In this document: one piece after another, positions 45,601 to 54,134 of the stretch | Layout of the letters: each line of letters starts with the position of its first letter | Position numbering within the stretch: the stretch's first letter is position 1 | DNA from: SXOA01 sp046153945 | GTDB lineage: Bacteria; Planctomycetota; Planctomycetia; Pirellulales; Pirellulaceae | Length of the DNA stretch: 64,000 bases | NCBI GenBank assembly: GCA_046153945.1 | Contig: JBJXFF010000153.1 | Location: 1-64,000 of the forward strand | Direction of reading: 5' to 3' | Program-made: the position numbers and the translations under genes | The notes under the pieces: model-generated | What the model saw: the letters and a program-made list of their open reading frames with translations, nothing else | The model's database searches: none | What the model was told of the DNA's origin: nothing

Positions 45601-45907
45601 GACTGAGCTTCGTTTTCGGCAGGCTGATCACTCGCCGGTCCAGCAACATTTCCTTCGTGAGACTGGCAGGGTAGTAAACTACCGGAACGTCCACTTGCCG
45701 CGCCACATGCCGCAATACATCCAGCATGTTTTGTTCGCTGCCGGCGATTTCTTCCAGCGAGATCAATTTGTCCAGTTCCTGCTCCAACCGCAGTTCCAGA
45801 TCCGCCTGTTCCTGCCGACGCGCCTCGTGCTTCCTTCCCTCCCACCAATAGCCGACGGCAGACGCCAGGGCGGCAACGAGGGCGGCGGTGAGAAAGAATC
45901 GCTTCAT
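42659..45907 (-). CDS. Modular secretin N-domain-like protein with HEAT-like tail
   Basis: A 1082-residue protein. The ATG at 45907 gives a short membrane anchor (MKRFFLTAALVAALASAVGYWW) and aligns with its paralogue; an ATG 30 codons upstream is less likely. Several copies of a ~150-residue module follow: an STN-like half (FRKHRIPFVLCHSKLEESAV), then TTPEDAG, then a beta-alpha half ending in DPDSWEDVGG or NPDSWDDGSGPG and a closing helix (LLTRLREHL). The last 180 residues are HEAT-like. It is likely a periplasmic scaffold with affinity to secretin-like rings. The three-gene unit is 49495 to 42659 on the minus strand. Confidence 0.8.
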   Translation of the reverse strand: MKRFFLTAALVAALASAVGYWWEGRKHEARRQEQADLELRLEQELDKLISLEEIAGSEQNMLDVLRHVARQVDVPVVYYPASLTKEMLLDRRVISLPKTKLSLRSTFEILSRQLPIGYYAEKGQLVINSSNEAGSVLTTRIYPLPQSAGPQRPFAANLDSWIEVVTREIDPDSWEDVGGNAEVHSVPGALVIRQTCQNHDRLRQFFRQLERATLQLDAQADLLSSYSPVERRILAALESSTDFECANAPLLEVMDDFFRKHRIPFVLCHSKLEESAVDLEMPLTLKMKGATLHAVLHSLLEQAGLTYVICNDVLEVTTPEDAGNRMRTVVYDVRDLVIVKDGIDFDSLAELITTTVNPDSWDDGSGPGPLQDFSPGWLVFSQTDLMHADTAELLTRLREHLHARSTGKPPAHNPAPAERNIAAALDWEIKLDYQGRTLQQVVDDLAQRSGINMRLDVRKLAETSDPTDVPLNCHLPSLPLKLAIRRLLEVEQLAGTGLAWAIQDECLVLTTQDEVTAEREILILDVRGLAGPGEDKETFDEDYLDELLQAAFGAERRNLANNCSYYRSLLVVSAPREVNAEVRKLVEALARFRDESFLARQRGTAHVEPFPMEIGEADLSPVALRMQIYPVNDLLGSEGPLAIEELQTAIANSFSEETSGDVIPVPPDGLLVFQSPDGHQQVQRFLDELRQHIVPSYRVPQWLGARDKNRSDLAKALASREQDLSHLSRMNELHLALSLALGRDVILDPEHLPFGFQDLPPVRDEPPPGNHPPTIKEQLAAWGLAVVANEEGFMLTLTEKDQRLEFFDVRDLLSLPVPFEVDELFSIFDRGLTDAESSWRKLEPSHCFYGRLIVQAQDQHLKEVEQLLSWLRKQSSVPRVRGVHQRQDPAESRQLLQRLLGSENVQEQLYLSFVLQFAAPCEDGFEELGARIRLLSRGPNSPLLVRLRDVVHRWVVTLPNERLEEMFDRSHSPILRKAAIQTLSHRIDANKSGQETVLEAVESRIVARPGLSEREIDELRIAVEQRFLPLIHRTKIDFAKRLLDANPASAPRTDSPARTLVTPPWRQPRIQRRWVYAIPVVG

Positions 45908-45935
45908 TCGAGTCGTTGGATCTTCGGCGGAGCCC

Positions 45936-47531
45936 TTAGAAGAATCCGCCTCCTCGTCCTGGCTGGAGCGACTCAGTGCGGGCTTTGAGAGCTTCACCCG
46001 CTTCTTTCAATTCCGCGTCCGTTTCCGCCTTCATTTTCTCCGTCAGAGAAGCCACCGCTGCGGAATAGGTCGAAAATCGTGGGTATCGTGCGTCAAGAAA
46101 ATCGGCAAGAGTGGCCGCGATGACTTTGCGAGACGCAATGTGCAGATTGGGCTCGTACATCGCATCCAGCAATTGGATCATGTCCGTCTGGGAGCGGAGG
46201 AGCATTGCACAAGTTTGGCCGCTGCGGCTGGGGTTTTCCGCTTCCCAGGCCAGCATTTTTTTGAGCGTTTGCTGTTGCCGCTGGCTGTCGGCGGCGAAGA
46301 TGTGGCCGAAGGCGTCGCTGGTTTCGCCAGGGTCGGCGAGAGCTGTGGCCTGGGCGATTAAATCATCAAACATTGCGCCGCGCGCGGTGGGATCAACAAC
46401 GTAGACCGCCAGCATCGCCTGGAATTTGAGGGGCGAACCGGCTTTGGAAGCGGCCAACTCCTTGAGCTTGGGGAGTGCCGGCGAGGCGGCTTCTCCCAGA
46501 CGAAGCAAACTCCGCGTGGCCGCGATGCGGGTTTCCATGCCTGAGTGCGAAAGGGCGATTGTCAAAGCCGGCAAGCCGTCCTCTCCCAGTTCCGCCAGAT
46601 CGTAAGCCGCCCGCAAGCGGTCGCCAGGATTTTCGGATTGCAGCCCCTTGGTGAGCGTGGCAAGCAGTGTCTGTAGTTCTCCCGTTTCATGTCCGCGGGT
46701 GAATTCCACGGTCGTTTCTTTGCCGGCGGCATCGACCAACTTCCATTCACCATGCCGCTGGCCGCGCAAATAAGGGCCGCCGGCGGTCAACTTTCCGGCT
46801 CCATCGAAAAGCTGCCACGGCCCCTCCTCCTTGTCGTCCTTGTAGCTGCCGGTGAACTTGAGTTGGCCGCTCGGATACCAGGCTTTGGCAACCCCTTCGC
46901 GCGGATAGGCGCTCATCTCCAGCGGGAACTTGCTGTGGCGAACGGGCCGGACGGTGCCAGGTGGAGTTGCCTCGCCGGATTTTCCCGCGGGGACCGAATC
47001 GGCATACGTCACCACCGACTGCTGCGAGCCGTCCTCATACCACGTCTTCCAGACGCCACTCTTGGCCCCATTCTTCAGCCGTCCTTCGGCCGCCTTCTTG
47101 CCGCTGACATGCCAGATGGTCCACCAACCGGTGGGAACGTCATTGGAATAATTGCCGCGGGCGAGCAGATTATCATCCTTATCAAGCAGCGACCAGGAAC
47201 CGTGGTTGATGTAATAGGGTGCCTTAGTCCCCGGCAGCGGCGCGAAGGGACCCACTCCTCGCCCGCTCATGGGAGCATCCCGAATCTCCACCTTCACCTG
47301 CCGCCGCAACTTCAACATCCCCCCAGCCAGTTCCTCATCCTTCCGCTGCGGCTGGAAATACCAATTGCAAAACACCGCCACCGCAGCCGTCACCAGAAAC
47401 ATCGTCCGGATGCTGAACTGGAAGATGCGAAATCGCCACTTAGGACGGGTCGGAGTGTTTGCTTGCACGAGATTCGCTTCCGTCGTTAGAAAATGCATCC
47501 GCCCGAATAGCCCGGTGGTGTTGGCCGCCAT
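45936..47531 (-). CDS. MORN-repeat and HEAT-repeat membrane protein
   Basis: A 531-residue protein between two paralogues. After a planctomycete-type single membrane segment (FSIRTMFLVTAAVAVFCNW, near residues 40-58) come MORN/YwqK-like repeats (GNYSNDVPTGWW, RLKNGAKSGVWKTWYEDG, YKDDKEEGPWQLFDG) and then HEAT-like helices (DRLRAAYDLAELG, ETRIAATRSLLRLG). It probably serves as a protein-binding scaffold. The start overlaps the upstream gene by 46 bp; an inner ATG at 47498 also overlaps, so the choice is uncertain. 28 bp separate it from the next gene. Confidence 0.78.
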   Translation of the reverse strand: MAANTTGLFGRMHFLTTEANLVQANTPTRPKWRFRIFQFSIRTMFLVTAAVAVFCNWYFQPQRKDEELAGGMLKLRRQVKVEIRDAPMSGRGVGPFAPLPGTKAPYYINHGSWSLLDKDDNLLARGNYSNDVPTGWWTIWHVSGKKAAEGRLKNGAKSGVWKTWYEDGSQQSVVTYADSVPAGKSGEATPPGTVRPVRHSKFPLEMSAYPREGVAKAWYPSGQLKFTGSYKDDKEEGPWQLFDGAGKLTAGGPYLRGQRHGEWKLVDAAGKETTVEFTRGHETGELQTLLATLTKGLQSENPGDRLRAAYDLAELGEDGLPALTIALSHSGMETRIAATRSLLRLGEAASPALPKLKELAASKAGSPLKFQAMLAVYVVDPTARGAMFDDLIAQATALADPGETSDAFGHIFAADSQRQQQTLKKMLAWEAENPSRSGQTCAMLLRSQTDMIQLLDAMYEPNLHIASRKVIAATLADFLDARYPRFSTYSAAVASLTEKMKAETDAELKEAGEALKARTESLQPGRGGGFF

Positions 47532-49495
47532 ACAGGTTGAAGGGCGGGCACTTCAGGGTTCAGGGCGCAACTCAGGTACATCGCCAACCAGCGGTTCGTG
47601 GACGAACGGCTGAGGGCGACAAGCCGCTGGTATTCGGTGCTATGCTTATCCAAGGACGCGATTTTGGCGGGCGTGAGGAGTTCATTCCGGTGAGCCCGCA
47701 GCCAGGAGAGGAACTCGCGAATTTCAAAGGACTGCTGACCGTATTGAAAGATCACGAGGCAGTCCTTGAACGAGGTAATCGATCCTGGTCCGCCGGTATC
47801 TTCCCAGGTGTCCGGGTCCACGGAGTGCCGGATCAATTGCATGAGAAACTGCTCGGACGAGCTGCCGCTGCTGAAGATCGCCAGATCCCGAACATCGACA
47901 ATCTCCCGCTCCAGTCGGCTCCCCGCGTCTTCTGCCGTCGTAATCTGGATGCATTCGTCCCGCACGAGAAACGACAGGCCGGACACCTGCAGTCCCTCGT
48001 GTAGCTGCCGCCAGAGGGGCTGCGGCTGAGGGTCCAGGCAAATGTCGATGGAACTAGGATCGATGGCTTCCTCTTCCAGCTTCCTCGTTGCCAGAGCAAC
48101 CTGCACACCAAGGCGCTTTTGCAAAGCTGCCGAAAACTGGTCAAGCGAGAGAGACTCCAGATCGAGAATGGCCGGCTGGCACAAGAGCGATTGAATATGC
48201 CGCGCACCCCGCTCGTGTATCGTCAGTTCGGGCGGCAGGCGGGAACCTCTGGGAACGTAATGCCGCAATTGATGGAGGAACTCCAGCAGGTGCTCGTGCT
48301 CCTCCTGCGACTGCGCGACCAGCAGCCAGCCTTCGGCGACCAATTTCAAGGAACCCGGCCCCCCCACATCCTCCCAAGTATCGGGATCCACGGCAGAGGT
48401 GATGACATCAAGCAGATCTTGCGGATCCTGGGGCGAGTTTCGATCGATCAGATCATGCACCGGATAGAACAGCATAATCAGCCGGCTGCCGGCGTCCTCC
48501 GGCGTGGTAATGACCATCAATTCCTGCTCCAGCGTGTAGGTCAAACCCAGATCGCCCAGCGAATTTCGCAGGAACGTCCGGAGCGAGACGCCTGACATTG
48601 TGAATGTAACTGGAGCTTCCAGATTGAAACCCGCCTCTTCCAGTTTTTTCGACGCCACGATCATGGGAATCTGGAAGCGATGCGAGATGCTCCCCAGAAA
48701 CTGCTTGAGTGGCACCTCCGCGTACTCGAAGTCTCCCGTTTGATCGAGCGCGGCAAGCACCTTGGAACGCGGCTCGGCCAAATCGTAGGGATAGCCAGCG
48801 TCCAAAAATGCCACCGGCCGCAGCGATAGCGGCTCCGCCGGCAACACCGCCAGTTGTCCGAGCATGCGGGCAATTTTCCGGTGGATTTGGCTGGAAGCAG
48901 CCACGGTCACCGCGCCGGGAGAGCTTAAGGCGGTATAGGGTCCCCCCACGTCGTCCCAGCAATCCGGATCGATGCACGTCGTGATCAGTTCGGTGATTTC
49001 CCGTTCATCCAGACTCACAAGGCGGGCGGATAGGATCGGCGTTTCGTACTCGCGCACTAGCACCGCCGGCGAAAAGTCTGATCCTCGCCGAATGACGATC
49101 CGCCCCTCTTCCAGTCGATAGCCGACTCCTTCGGAGTCATCCGCGGTTCGCAGGATCTCTTCCAAGGCATCGTCCAGAGAGCCGTGAAAAATTCCCTGAA
49201 ACGAGCCATCCCGCAAGATCAAGTGGCGGGGACCGATGAGGGTGTCCGCTAAGCGGGACTCCAGATCAATAGGAAGGTCCACCTCCCCCCGCAGCAACTC
49301 GACTGCCTGCAGAAGCGTGGAATGCTCTGCATCGGGCAACAGAATCCGAACCGCTTCGGCGAGTCCGGCATGAACCTGCTGGTCTCGCTGCCACGCCCTG
49401 TATCGCCGCTGCTGCCGCTGGTATCCCTCAAGAAAATATCCGCCCGTGACCGCAACCAGGCAACAAATCAGGAGTGCGCGAACGGAAGGCCGCAT
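47486..49495 (-). CDS. Modular secretin N-domain-like protein, paralogue of the 42659-45907 product
   Basis: A 669-residue protein. The ATG at 49495 begins MRPSVRALLICCLVAVTGGYFLEG, which aligns with the paralogue's anchor, so the ATG at 49642 is an unlikely start. Three copies of the same module are seen, each ending in DPDCWDDVGG, DPDTWEDVGGPGS or DPDTWEDTGGPGS. The second has FQIPMIVASKKLEEAGF. TTPEDAGSR and TTAEDAGSR lie inside the repeats. A consensus TATAAT eight bases upstream could start a leaderless transcript. This gene is the first of the three-gene unit. Confidence 0.8.
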   Translation of the reverse strand: MRPSVRALLICCLVAVTGGYFLEGYQRQQRRYRAWQRDQQVHAGLAEAVRILLPDAEHSTLLQAVELLRGEVDLPIDLESRLADTLIGPRHLILRDGSFQGIFHGSLDDALEEILRTADDSEGVGYRLEEGRIVIRRGSDFSPAVLVREYETPILSARLVSLDEREITELITTCIDPDCWDDVGGPYTALSSPGAVTVAASSQIHRKIARMLGQLAVLPAEPLSLRPVAFLDAGYPYDLAEPRSKVLAALDQTGDFEYAEVPLKQFLGSISHRFQIPMIVASKKLEEAGFNLEAPVTFTMSGVSLRTFLRNSLGDLGLTYTLEQELMVITTPEDAGSRLIMLFYPVHDLIDRNSPQDPQDLLDVITSAVDPDTWEDVGGPGSLKLVAEGWLLVAQSQEEHEHLLEFLHQLRHYVPRGSRLPPELTIHERGARHIQSLLCQPAILDLESLSLDQFSAALQKRLGVQVALATRKLEEEAIDPSSIDICLDPQPQPLWRQLHEGLQVSGLSFLVRDECIQITTAEDAGSRLEREIVDVRDLAIFSSGSSSEQFLMQLIRHSVDPDTWEDTGGPGSITSFKDCLVIFQYGQQSFEIREFLSWLRAHRNELLTPAKIASLDKHSTEYQRLVALSRSSTNRWLAMYLSCALNPEVPALQPVWRPTPPGYSGGCIF

Positions 49496-49502
49496 GAGGA
49501 CG

Positions 49503-49508
49503 ATTATA
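49503..49508 (-). promoter_or_regulatory. Consensus -10 box (TATAAT) near start of the modular gene
   Basis: A perfect TATAAT on the minus strand ends seven bases before the ATG at 49495. A -35 box is not clear. A leaderless transcript is possible, as at 1784-1789. Confidence 0.35.
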
Positions 49509-49570
49509 GCGCAGCGGCTGAGGTATCGCCTAATGTGCCACGCGGCCGCTGGTGCGGACAGCAACCAGAG

Positions 49571-49598
49571 GAAGAAAAGTGTGGCCAATCGGCCACAC
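49571..49598 (-). terminator. Intrinsic terminator downstream of accC
   Basis: An 8 bp perfect stem (GTGTGGCC/GGCCACAC, arms 49579-49586 and 49591-49598, four-base loop) followed on the minus strand by TTTTCTTC. It lies about 160 bp past the accC stop, so it probably ends the pepP-accB-accC transcript. Confidence 0.75.
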
Positions 49599-49756
49599 CA
49601 TATTCTCCGGCATTGGGGAGAGTTCTGGCAAAGAGTGTGCATTGAAGAGTCAGTCGAAGTCGCGCGCGAAACCCTCGCTGTTTTCGCCGAGATGCACCCC
49701 TGTGGTTCTTAGCTTACACCGGAAGGGGAACGAAAAGCAAGATAATGCCGGTCTTG

Positions 49757-51109
49757 CTAGTGTTGGGGCGGCAGGAAGGTCCGCTCGACGAAGCCGGTGT
49801 CCACCAGGCCTTCGGCGAAGGTGGTGTGGGAGAGGACTTGCTTGTGGAAGGGGGCGGTGGTTTTGATCCCTTCGACGCGGAGTTCGTCGAGGGCCCGGAT
49901 CATGGTGGCGATGGCTTCGGCCCGGGTTGGTTTGTGGACGATGAGCTTGCCGATCATGGAGTCGTAGTAGGGCGGCACTGTGTAGCCGGCGTGGGCGTGG
50001 GAGTCGAACCGGACGCCGAGGCCGCCGGGGACGTACATCTGCTTAATCAGGCCGGGGCAGGGCTGGAAATTCTTCTCCGGGTTCTCGGCATTGATGCGGC
50101 ACTCGATAGCCGCTCCGCGGGGAACGATTTCTTCCTGCTTGAACGGCAACGGCTCGCCGAAGGCGACGCGGATTTGCGTTTTGATCAGGTCCACGCCGGT
50201 GACCATCTCGGTGACGGGGTGCTCCACCTGGATGCGAGCGTTGACCTCAATGAAGTAGAAGTTGTTCTGCTGGTCGACGATGAATTCCACCGTGCCGGCG
50301 TTAGTGTACTTGGCTTCCCGCAGCAGCCGCACCGCGGCGTTGCACATTTCCACGCGGCGTTCCTGCGGCAGCCGAGGAGCGGGGCTTTCCTCGATCAGCT
50401 TCTGATGACGGCGCTGCGTGGAGCACTCGCGCTCGAACAGATGGCAGACGTTACCGTGATGGTCGGCGATCATCTGCACTTCCACATGCCGCGGCTTCTC
50501 AATGTACTTTTCCAGGTAGACGCCGGCGTTGCCGAAGGCGGCTTGCGCTTCGGTCTTGGCTTGCTGGATGGCCGTTTTGAGCGTCAACTCGTTGGCGGCA
50601 ACGCGCATCCCTTTGCCGCCGCCGCCGGCCGTCGCCTTGATGAGGACCGGAAAGCCGATCTCGCGGGCAACCTTGACCGCTTCGTTCTCGTCTTCAATCA
50701 GACCTGCACTGCCGGGAACGACCGGCACCTTGGCGGCGCGGGCCATGGCGCGGGCCCGGTTCTTGTCGCCGAGAGAATCCATCGCCTCGGGGGTCGGGCC
50801 GATGAAGTCGATCTTGCAACTCCGGCAGACTTCGTTGAAGTGCGAGTTTTCGGCGAGAAAACCGTAGCCGGGATGGATGGCGTCCACATTGCCGACTTCG
50901 GCCGCGCTGATGATCTGATCGATCTTCAGGTAGCTGTTGATCGACTTCGGCGGGCCGATGCAGTACGTCTCATCCGCCAGATCGAGATACTGGCTCCCCC
51001 GGTCAGCCGTGCTGTAGACGCAGACGGTCTCGATGCCGAGCTCCTTGCAGGCCCGGATGATCCGGAGGGCGATTTCTCCGCGGTTGGCGATGAGGATGCG
51101 TTTATACAT
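49757..51109 (-). CDS. accC: Acetyl-CoA carboxylase, biotin carboxylase subunit
   Basis: A 450-residue ATP-grasp enzyme that carboxylates the biotin on AccB, the first step of fatty acid synthesis. It starts MYKRILIANRGEIALRI. The Gly-rich loop GGGGKG is at 162-167 and Lys116, Lys159 are the expected ATP-binding lysines. ANHPRHVEV-like and RIQVEHPVTEMVTG further on are signature motifs. Length matches the family. It follows accB with 115 bp, where two hairpin repeats lie. Confidence 0.97.
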   Translation of the reverse strand: MYKRILIANRGEIALRIIRACKELGIETVCVYSTADRGSQYLDLADETYCIGPPKSINSYLKIDQIISAAEVGNVDAIHPGYGFLAENSHFNEVCRSCKIDFIGPTPEAMDSLGDKNRARAMARAAKVPVVPGSAGLIEDENEAVKVAREIGFPVLIKATAGGGGKGMRVAANELTLKTAIQQAKTEAQAAFGNAGVYLEKYIEKPRHVEVQMIADHHGNVCHLFERECSTQRRHQKLIEESPAPRLPQERRVEMCNAAVRLLREAKYTNAGTVEFIVDQQNNFYFIEVNARIQVEHPVTEMVTGVDLIKTQIRVAFGEPLPFKQEEIVPRGAAIECRINAENPEKNFQPCPGLIKQMYVPGGLGVRFDSHAHAGYTVPPYYDSMIGKLIVHKPTRAEAIATMIRALDELRVEGIKTTAPFHKQVLSHTTFAEGLVDTGFVERTFLPPQH

Positions 51110-51116
51110 GTATGTG

Positions 51117-51139
51117 GTCCGCTCGCTCCGCGAGCGGAC
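51117..51139. repeat. Hairpin repeat GTCCGCTCGC, copy 1
   Basis: A 10 bp perfect stem with a three-base loop, in the accB-accC gap. It shares GTCCGCTC with a second hairpin at 51200-51222. Confidence 0.8.
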
Positions 51140-51199
51140 ATCGTATTTGGCGTGGGGAGGGCGAACCGCAGGCGGAGTCAGGAGACCCTCGCCGGAATT

Positions 51200-51222
51200 G
51201 TCCGCTCACGGCGTGAGCGGAC
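51200..51222. repeat. Hairpin repeat GTCCGCTCAC, copy 2
   Basis: A 10 bp perfect stem with a three-base loop, 60 bp from copy 1 and 3 bp past the accB stop codon. No T-run follows, so a terminator is unlikely. Such repeats are typical of planctomycete gaps. Confidence 0.8.
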
Positions 51223-51224
51223 TA

Positions 51225-51821
51225 CTAAGACTTCTCCACCTTGAATAGCGGCTTGTCGAACTCGACGGCTTCGCCATCCTCCACGAGGATGGCAGTGATG
51301 GTGCCGCGGATCTCGGCGGGAATTTCGTTGAAGACCTTCATGGCCTCAATGATGCAAATCGGGGTGTTCACATCCACCTTGCTGCCAACCTTTACGAACG
51401 CTTCCGCTTTCGGATTCGGACGGCAGTAATACGTGCCGACCATCGGGCTCTTGATGGTCACCGTGTTCGGGCTGTCGGCTGGGGGAGCTTTCGCACCAGC
51501 CGGTGCGGCTGCTTGAGGAGCTGCCGATGGCGGAGGCGGAGGAGGAGCAGCGTAAGCAGGCCGCGGGGCTTCCTTCGGTCCGCGGCAGATGCGGATGCGA
51601 TGGCGGGATTCGCGGAGGTCGATCTCCGACAGGTCGTGCTCTTTCATCAGCTCGACCAGGCGGCGGATTCGCTGCACCTCGAAGACGCTATCCTCGGACT
51701 CGGGCTTAATATCGGGTTCGCTCATCGGTGGTTTCCGTGGCTTTTTTGCTGGCGGCGGAGGTGGGGGAACCGGCCGGCCCGCGGGAGGGCGAGGTTTGCC
51801 GGATTTAGGAGAGTCGGCCAT
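51225..51821 (-). CDS. accB: Acetyl-CoA carboxylase, biotin carboxyl carrier protein
   Basis: A 198-residue carrier protein. The EAMKVF motif marks the biotinylated Lys162, and the flat biotinyl domain spans about 118-198. The first half is a Pro/Lys-rich extension (MADSPKSGKPRPPAGRPVPP) and a linker (APPPPPPSAAPQAAAPAG) before the domain; a later ATG at residue 33 is possible. The gene follows pepP by 22 bp and precedes accC, in an order familiar from other bacteria (peptidase, accB, accC). Confidence 0.95.
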   Translation of the reverse strand: MADSPKSGKPRPPAGRPVPPPPPPAKKPRKPPMSEPDIKPESEDSVFEVQRIRRLVELMKEHDLSEIDLRESRHRIRICRGPKEAPRPAYAAPPPPPPSAAPQAAAPAGAKAPPADSPNTVTIKSPMVGTYYCRPNPKAEAFVKVGSKVDVNTPICIIEAMKVFNEIPAEIRGTITAILVEDGEAVEFDKPLFKVEKS

Positions 51822-51843
51822 GGGGGATTATGTGCTCCGGCTG

Positions 51844-52938
51844 CTATTCAACGACGCTCTCTTCCAATTCCTTCGGAACACTCGTCAGCACTTCGCAGCC
51901 GGTGCGGGTGACCAGCACATCGTCCTCGATTCGCACCCCGCCCCAACCCGGCAGATAAATGCCGGGCTCGACCGTGATTACCATGCCGGCTTTCAGCTTG
52001 CCGTCCTGGTCACTGGCCAGACGAGGTCCTTCGTGGATGTTGAGGCCGATCCCATGCCCGAGCGAGTGCCCGAACTCCTTCCCAAAGCCGGCCCGTTCAA
52101 TCGTTCCGCGGGCGGCGGCGTCCACATCTTGCAGGACCGCGCCGGGCCGAATGGAATCAATAGCGGCGAGCTGAGCTTTGAGCACAACTCCATACACATT
52201 ACGGAGTTTGGGCGAAAGTTTACCGGTCACCAAGACCCTCGTCAAGTCGCTGCAATAGAGCCGGGCCTTGGCCCCCCAGTCGATCAGCACAAACTCGCTA
52301 TCCCCCAGCCGCACATCGTCTTTGGGGCGTCCATGGGGAAGTGCGGCTCTGGCTCCGGCCCCGACAATCGCCGGAAAACTGCCGCAAACACCGCCGAACA
52401 GCCGGATTTGATATTCCAGTTCGTCGCCGACTTCTTTTTCCGTCCGATCGGGCCGCAGGGCTGGACGAATGACCGCGAAGGCCGACTGGGCAACCTTGAT
52501 GGCGTAGCGGATGGCTTCGACTTCCTCGCTATCCTTAATTTCTCGTAATTCTTCGACCAGACCTTCGGAGGTGCCGAACTGCGTCCCTTTGCAGAGTGAC
52601 TTCAACTTCTCGTAAAAGCTCACCGTCATTGAACCGGCTTCAATCGCCAGGTTAGGAAGCCGGCAGGAGGTGATGAGCTTCGCCAACTCCTCGTGCATTT
52701 TCGTCCCCGGCGGACGGATTTCGAGCTTCAGCCCCGGGCATTCTTCCTCCAGCTGCGTCGTGTAACGCATGTCGGAAATCAGCACTTCACCCTTGGGCAT
52801 CAGCAGCAGATAGCTGCTGTCCCCCGTAAAGCCGGTGAGATAGGTGACGTTGGATTCCGTAGTCACCAGTAACGCCGTCCCCTTGGCCTTGCTGAGAAGC
52901 TTGCGGAGTTTTTCGCGGCGGAGTTCGAAATCAGGCAT
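51844..52938 (-). CDS. M24-family Xaa-Pro peptidase
   Basis: A 364-residue aminopeptidase P-like protein that removes an N-terminal residue before Pro. I chose the ATG at 52938; the longer frame runs back into a repeat. The N-terminal creatinase domain starts DFELRREKLRKLL. Metal ligands of the M24 domain: DWGAKARLYCSDLTRV (two Asp), HSLGHGIGLNIHE (His), VEPGIYLP (Glu) and RIEDDVLVT (Glu). It is the first gene of a unit with accB and accC. Confidence 0.92.
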   Translation of the reverse strand: MPDFELRREKLRKLLSKAKGTALLVTTESNVTYLTGFTGDSSYLLLMPKGEVLISDMRYTTQLEEECPGLKLEIRPPGTKMHEELAKLITSCRLPNLAIEAGSMTVSFYEKLKSLCKGTQFGTSEGLVEELREIKDSEEVEAIRYAIKVAQSAFAVIRPALRPDRTEKEVGDELEYQIRLFGGVCGSFPAIVGAGARAALPHGRPKDDVRLGDSEFVLIDWGAKARLYCSDLTRVLVTGKLSPKLRNVYGVVLKAQLAAIDSIRPGAVLQDVDAAARGTIERAGFGKEFGHSLGHGIGLNIHEGPRLASDQDGKLKAGMVITVEPGIYLPGWGGVRIEDDVLVTRTGCEVLTSVPKELEESVVE

Positions 52939-53013
52939 GGTGTCTCTCTCGGCGAGCGGGGGCGTGAGCCCCCTGGTACTAATCATCCAGGTTCTCGGAA
53001 CGCACTTGGGATT

Positions 53014-53092
53014 AGCCACGAAAAACGCAAAAAGGACACAAAAACTGAAGTCGGCTTGTATTCTCTTCGTGGCTTTTTGTGTTTTTTGCGGC
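53014..53092. repeat. A-rich imperfect palindrome (CCACGAAAAA / CGCAAAAA)
   Basis: The left arm CGCAAAAAGGACACAAAAA (53026-53044) pairs with TTTTTGTGTTTTTTGCG (53074-53090). Repeated CACGAAAAA-type units are present in both arms. It lies upstream of pepP and past the next gene's stop. It is a dispersed repeat class. Confidence 0.75.
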
Positions 53093-53108
53093 CATCCCCA
53101 ACTCATAC

Positions 53109-54134
53109 CTACTCCCCGAGCTTGGCCTTCAAATCCTCGACCTGCTTCTTGGCAGCTTCGAGTTGCTCCTGGGCCTTTTTGAGTTCCTCACTGCCGGCTT
53201 TGGCATCCTTGAGGGACTTGAGCGCGGAGTCGAGTTCCTTGAGGGCTCCATCGGCACTGTTCTTCAATGCGTCGAGGTCGTCAGGCCGCATGATCTTGAT
53301 GCGCCTCACTCCGCCCGGCGCGCCGGGAAGAACAGGAATTGCCGGAATTGCACCAGGGGGAATCCCCCCAGGCACCGCAAAGCCGCGGATCTGGATGCCG
53401 GCAGGCTGCTTGCTGTATTCTTCGTAAAGCTTGTGGGCTTCGGGGTGCTTGGTCTTGAGTTCCGCAGCGTCTTTGGCTTCGAATTTCTGCGTGGTCTCTT
53501 TGCCGTCCTTGGTTTCCGTCATTTCCAGCTTGATCCCCTTGGCCGGGTCGTCCACGATCTTCACCTTCTTGCCGTTCTCCTCGGCTTCGATTTCCTTAAC
53601 ACCGTTAACATCCTTTACCGACCGTTTGAAATTGCCTCCCGCTCCGCCGGCGATCTGAATCTGGATTTGAGCGCCGCCGATCCGGCCGGGAACGATGCCG
53701 GGGAGACCCTGCGGATTTTGTGTTACCGGCTTGGGGGGACTTAGGATTTCGCCGGCCCTTTTGGCTAGCGTCCCGTCGTTATTCTTCGCCAACCGCTCTA
53801 AGACACCTTTGGCAGCCGCCTTGGTGGCGTCATCACCTTTTTGAAACTGCCCCTTCAGAATATCCAGCGACCGCACCGCCACCTCGCGGCTGACGTTCTG
53901 CGTCCCTTTTTCAATCGCCGGCAGCGCCGCCTTCCCAATTTCCGTCAGCTTCTGCTGAGCCGCTTGCCGCTCGGCGAAGACGTTAGAGTCGAGCTGCTCC
54001 ATGAGCTTTTCGATTTCCGCAGCCTTGGCTTCCAGAACGGCGGCTTTGGCCTCTACCTTGGGCTTCTCGTCTTGGCCTGCCGCAACGGAGCAAAGGATTG
54101 CAACGGATAGCAGCGCAAGGAATCTGGTCGGCAT
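53109..54134 (-). CDS. Secreted HEAT-like and coiled-coil protein
   Basis: A 341-residue protein with a signal peptide ending near AAGQD. Residues about 40-130 look like HEAT or armadillo helices (RQAAQQKLTEIGKAALPAI, then SREVAVRSLDILKGQF). The middle is Pro/Gly-rich (VPGRIGGAQIQIQIAGG) with a beta-rich segment, and the C-terminus is a coiled coil (SADGALKELDSALKSLKDA and on). Similar planctomycete exported proteins are hypothetical. It is separate from fumC and pepP on the same strand by about 112 and 170 bp. Confidence 0.75.
   Translation of the reverse strand: MPTRFLALLSVAILCSVAAGQDEKPKVEAKAAVLEAKAAEIEKLMEQLDSNVFAERQAAQQKLTEIGKAALPAIEKGTQNVSREVAVRSLDILKGQFQKGDDATKAAAKGVLERLAKNNDGTLAKRAGEILSPPKPVTQNPQGLPGIVPGRIGGAQIQIQIAGGAGGNFKRSVKDVNGVKEIEAEENGKKVKIVDDPAKGIKLEMTETKDGKETTQKFEAKDAAELKTKHPEAHKLYEEYSKQPAGIQIRGFAVPGGIPPGAIPAIPVLPGAPGGVRRIKIMRPDDLDALKNSADGALKELDSALKSLKDAKAGSEELKKAQEQLEAAKKQVEDLKAKLGE

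Noticed and set aside
49745..51244. A 499-residue + frame
   Set aside because: Antisense to accC, which has a clear family and motifs.
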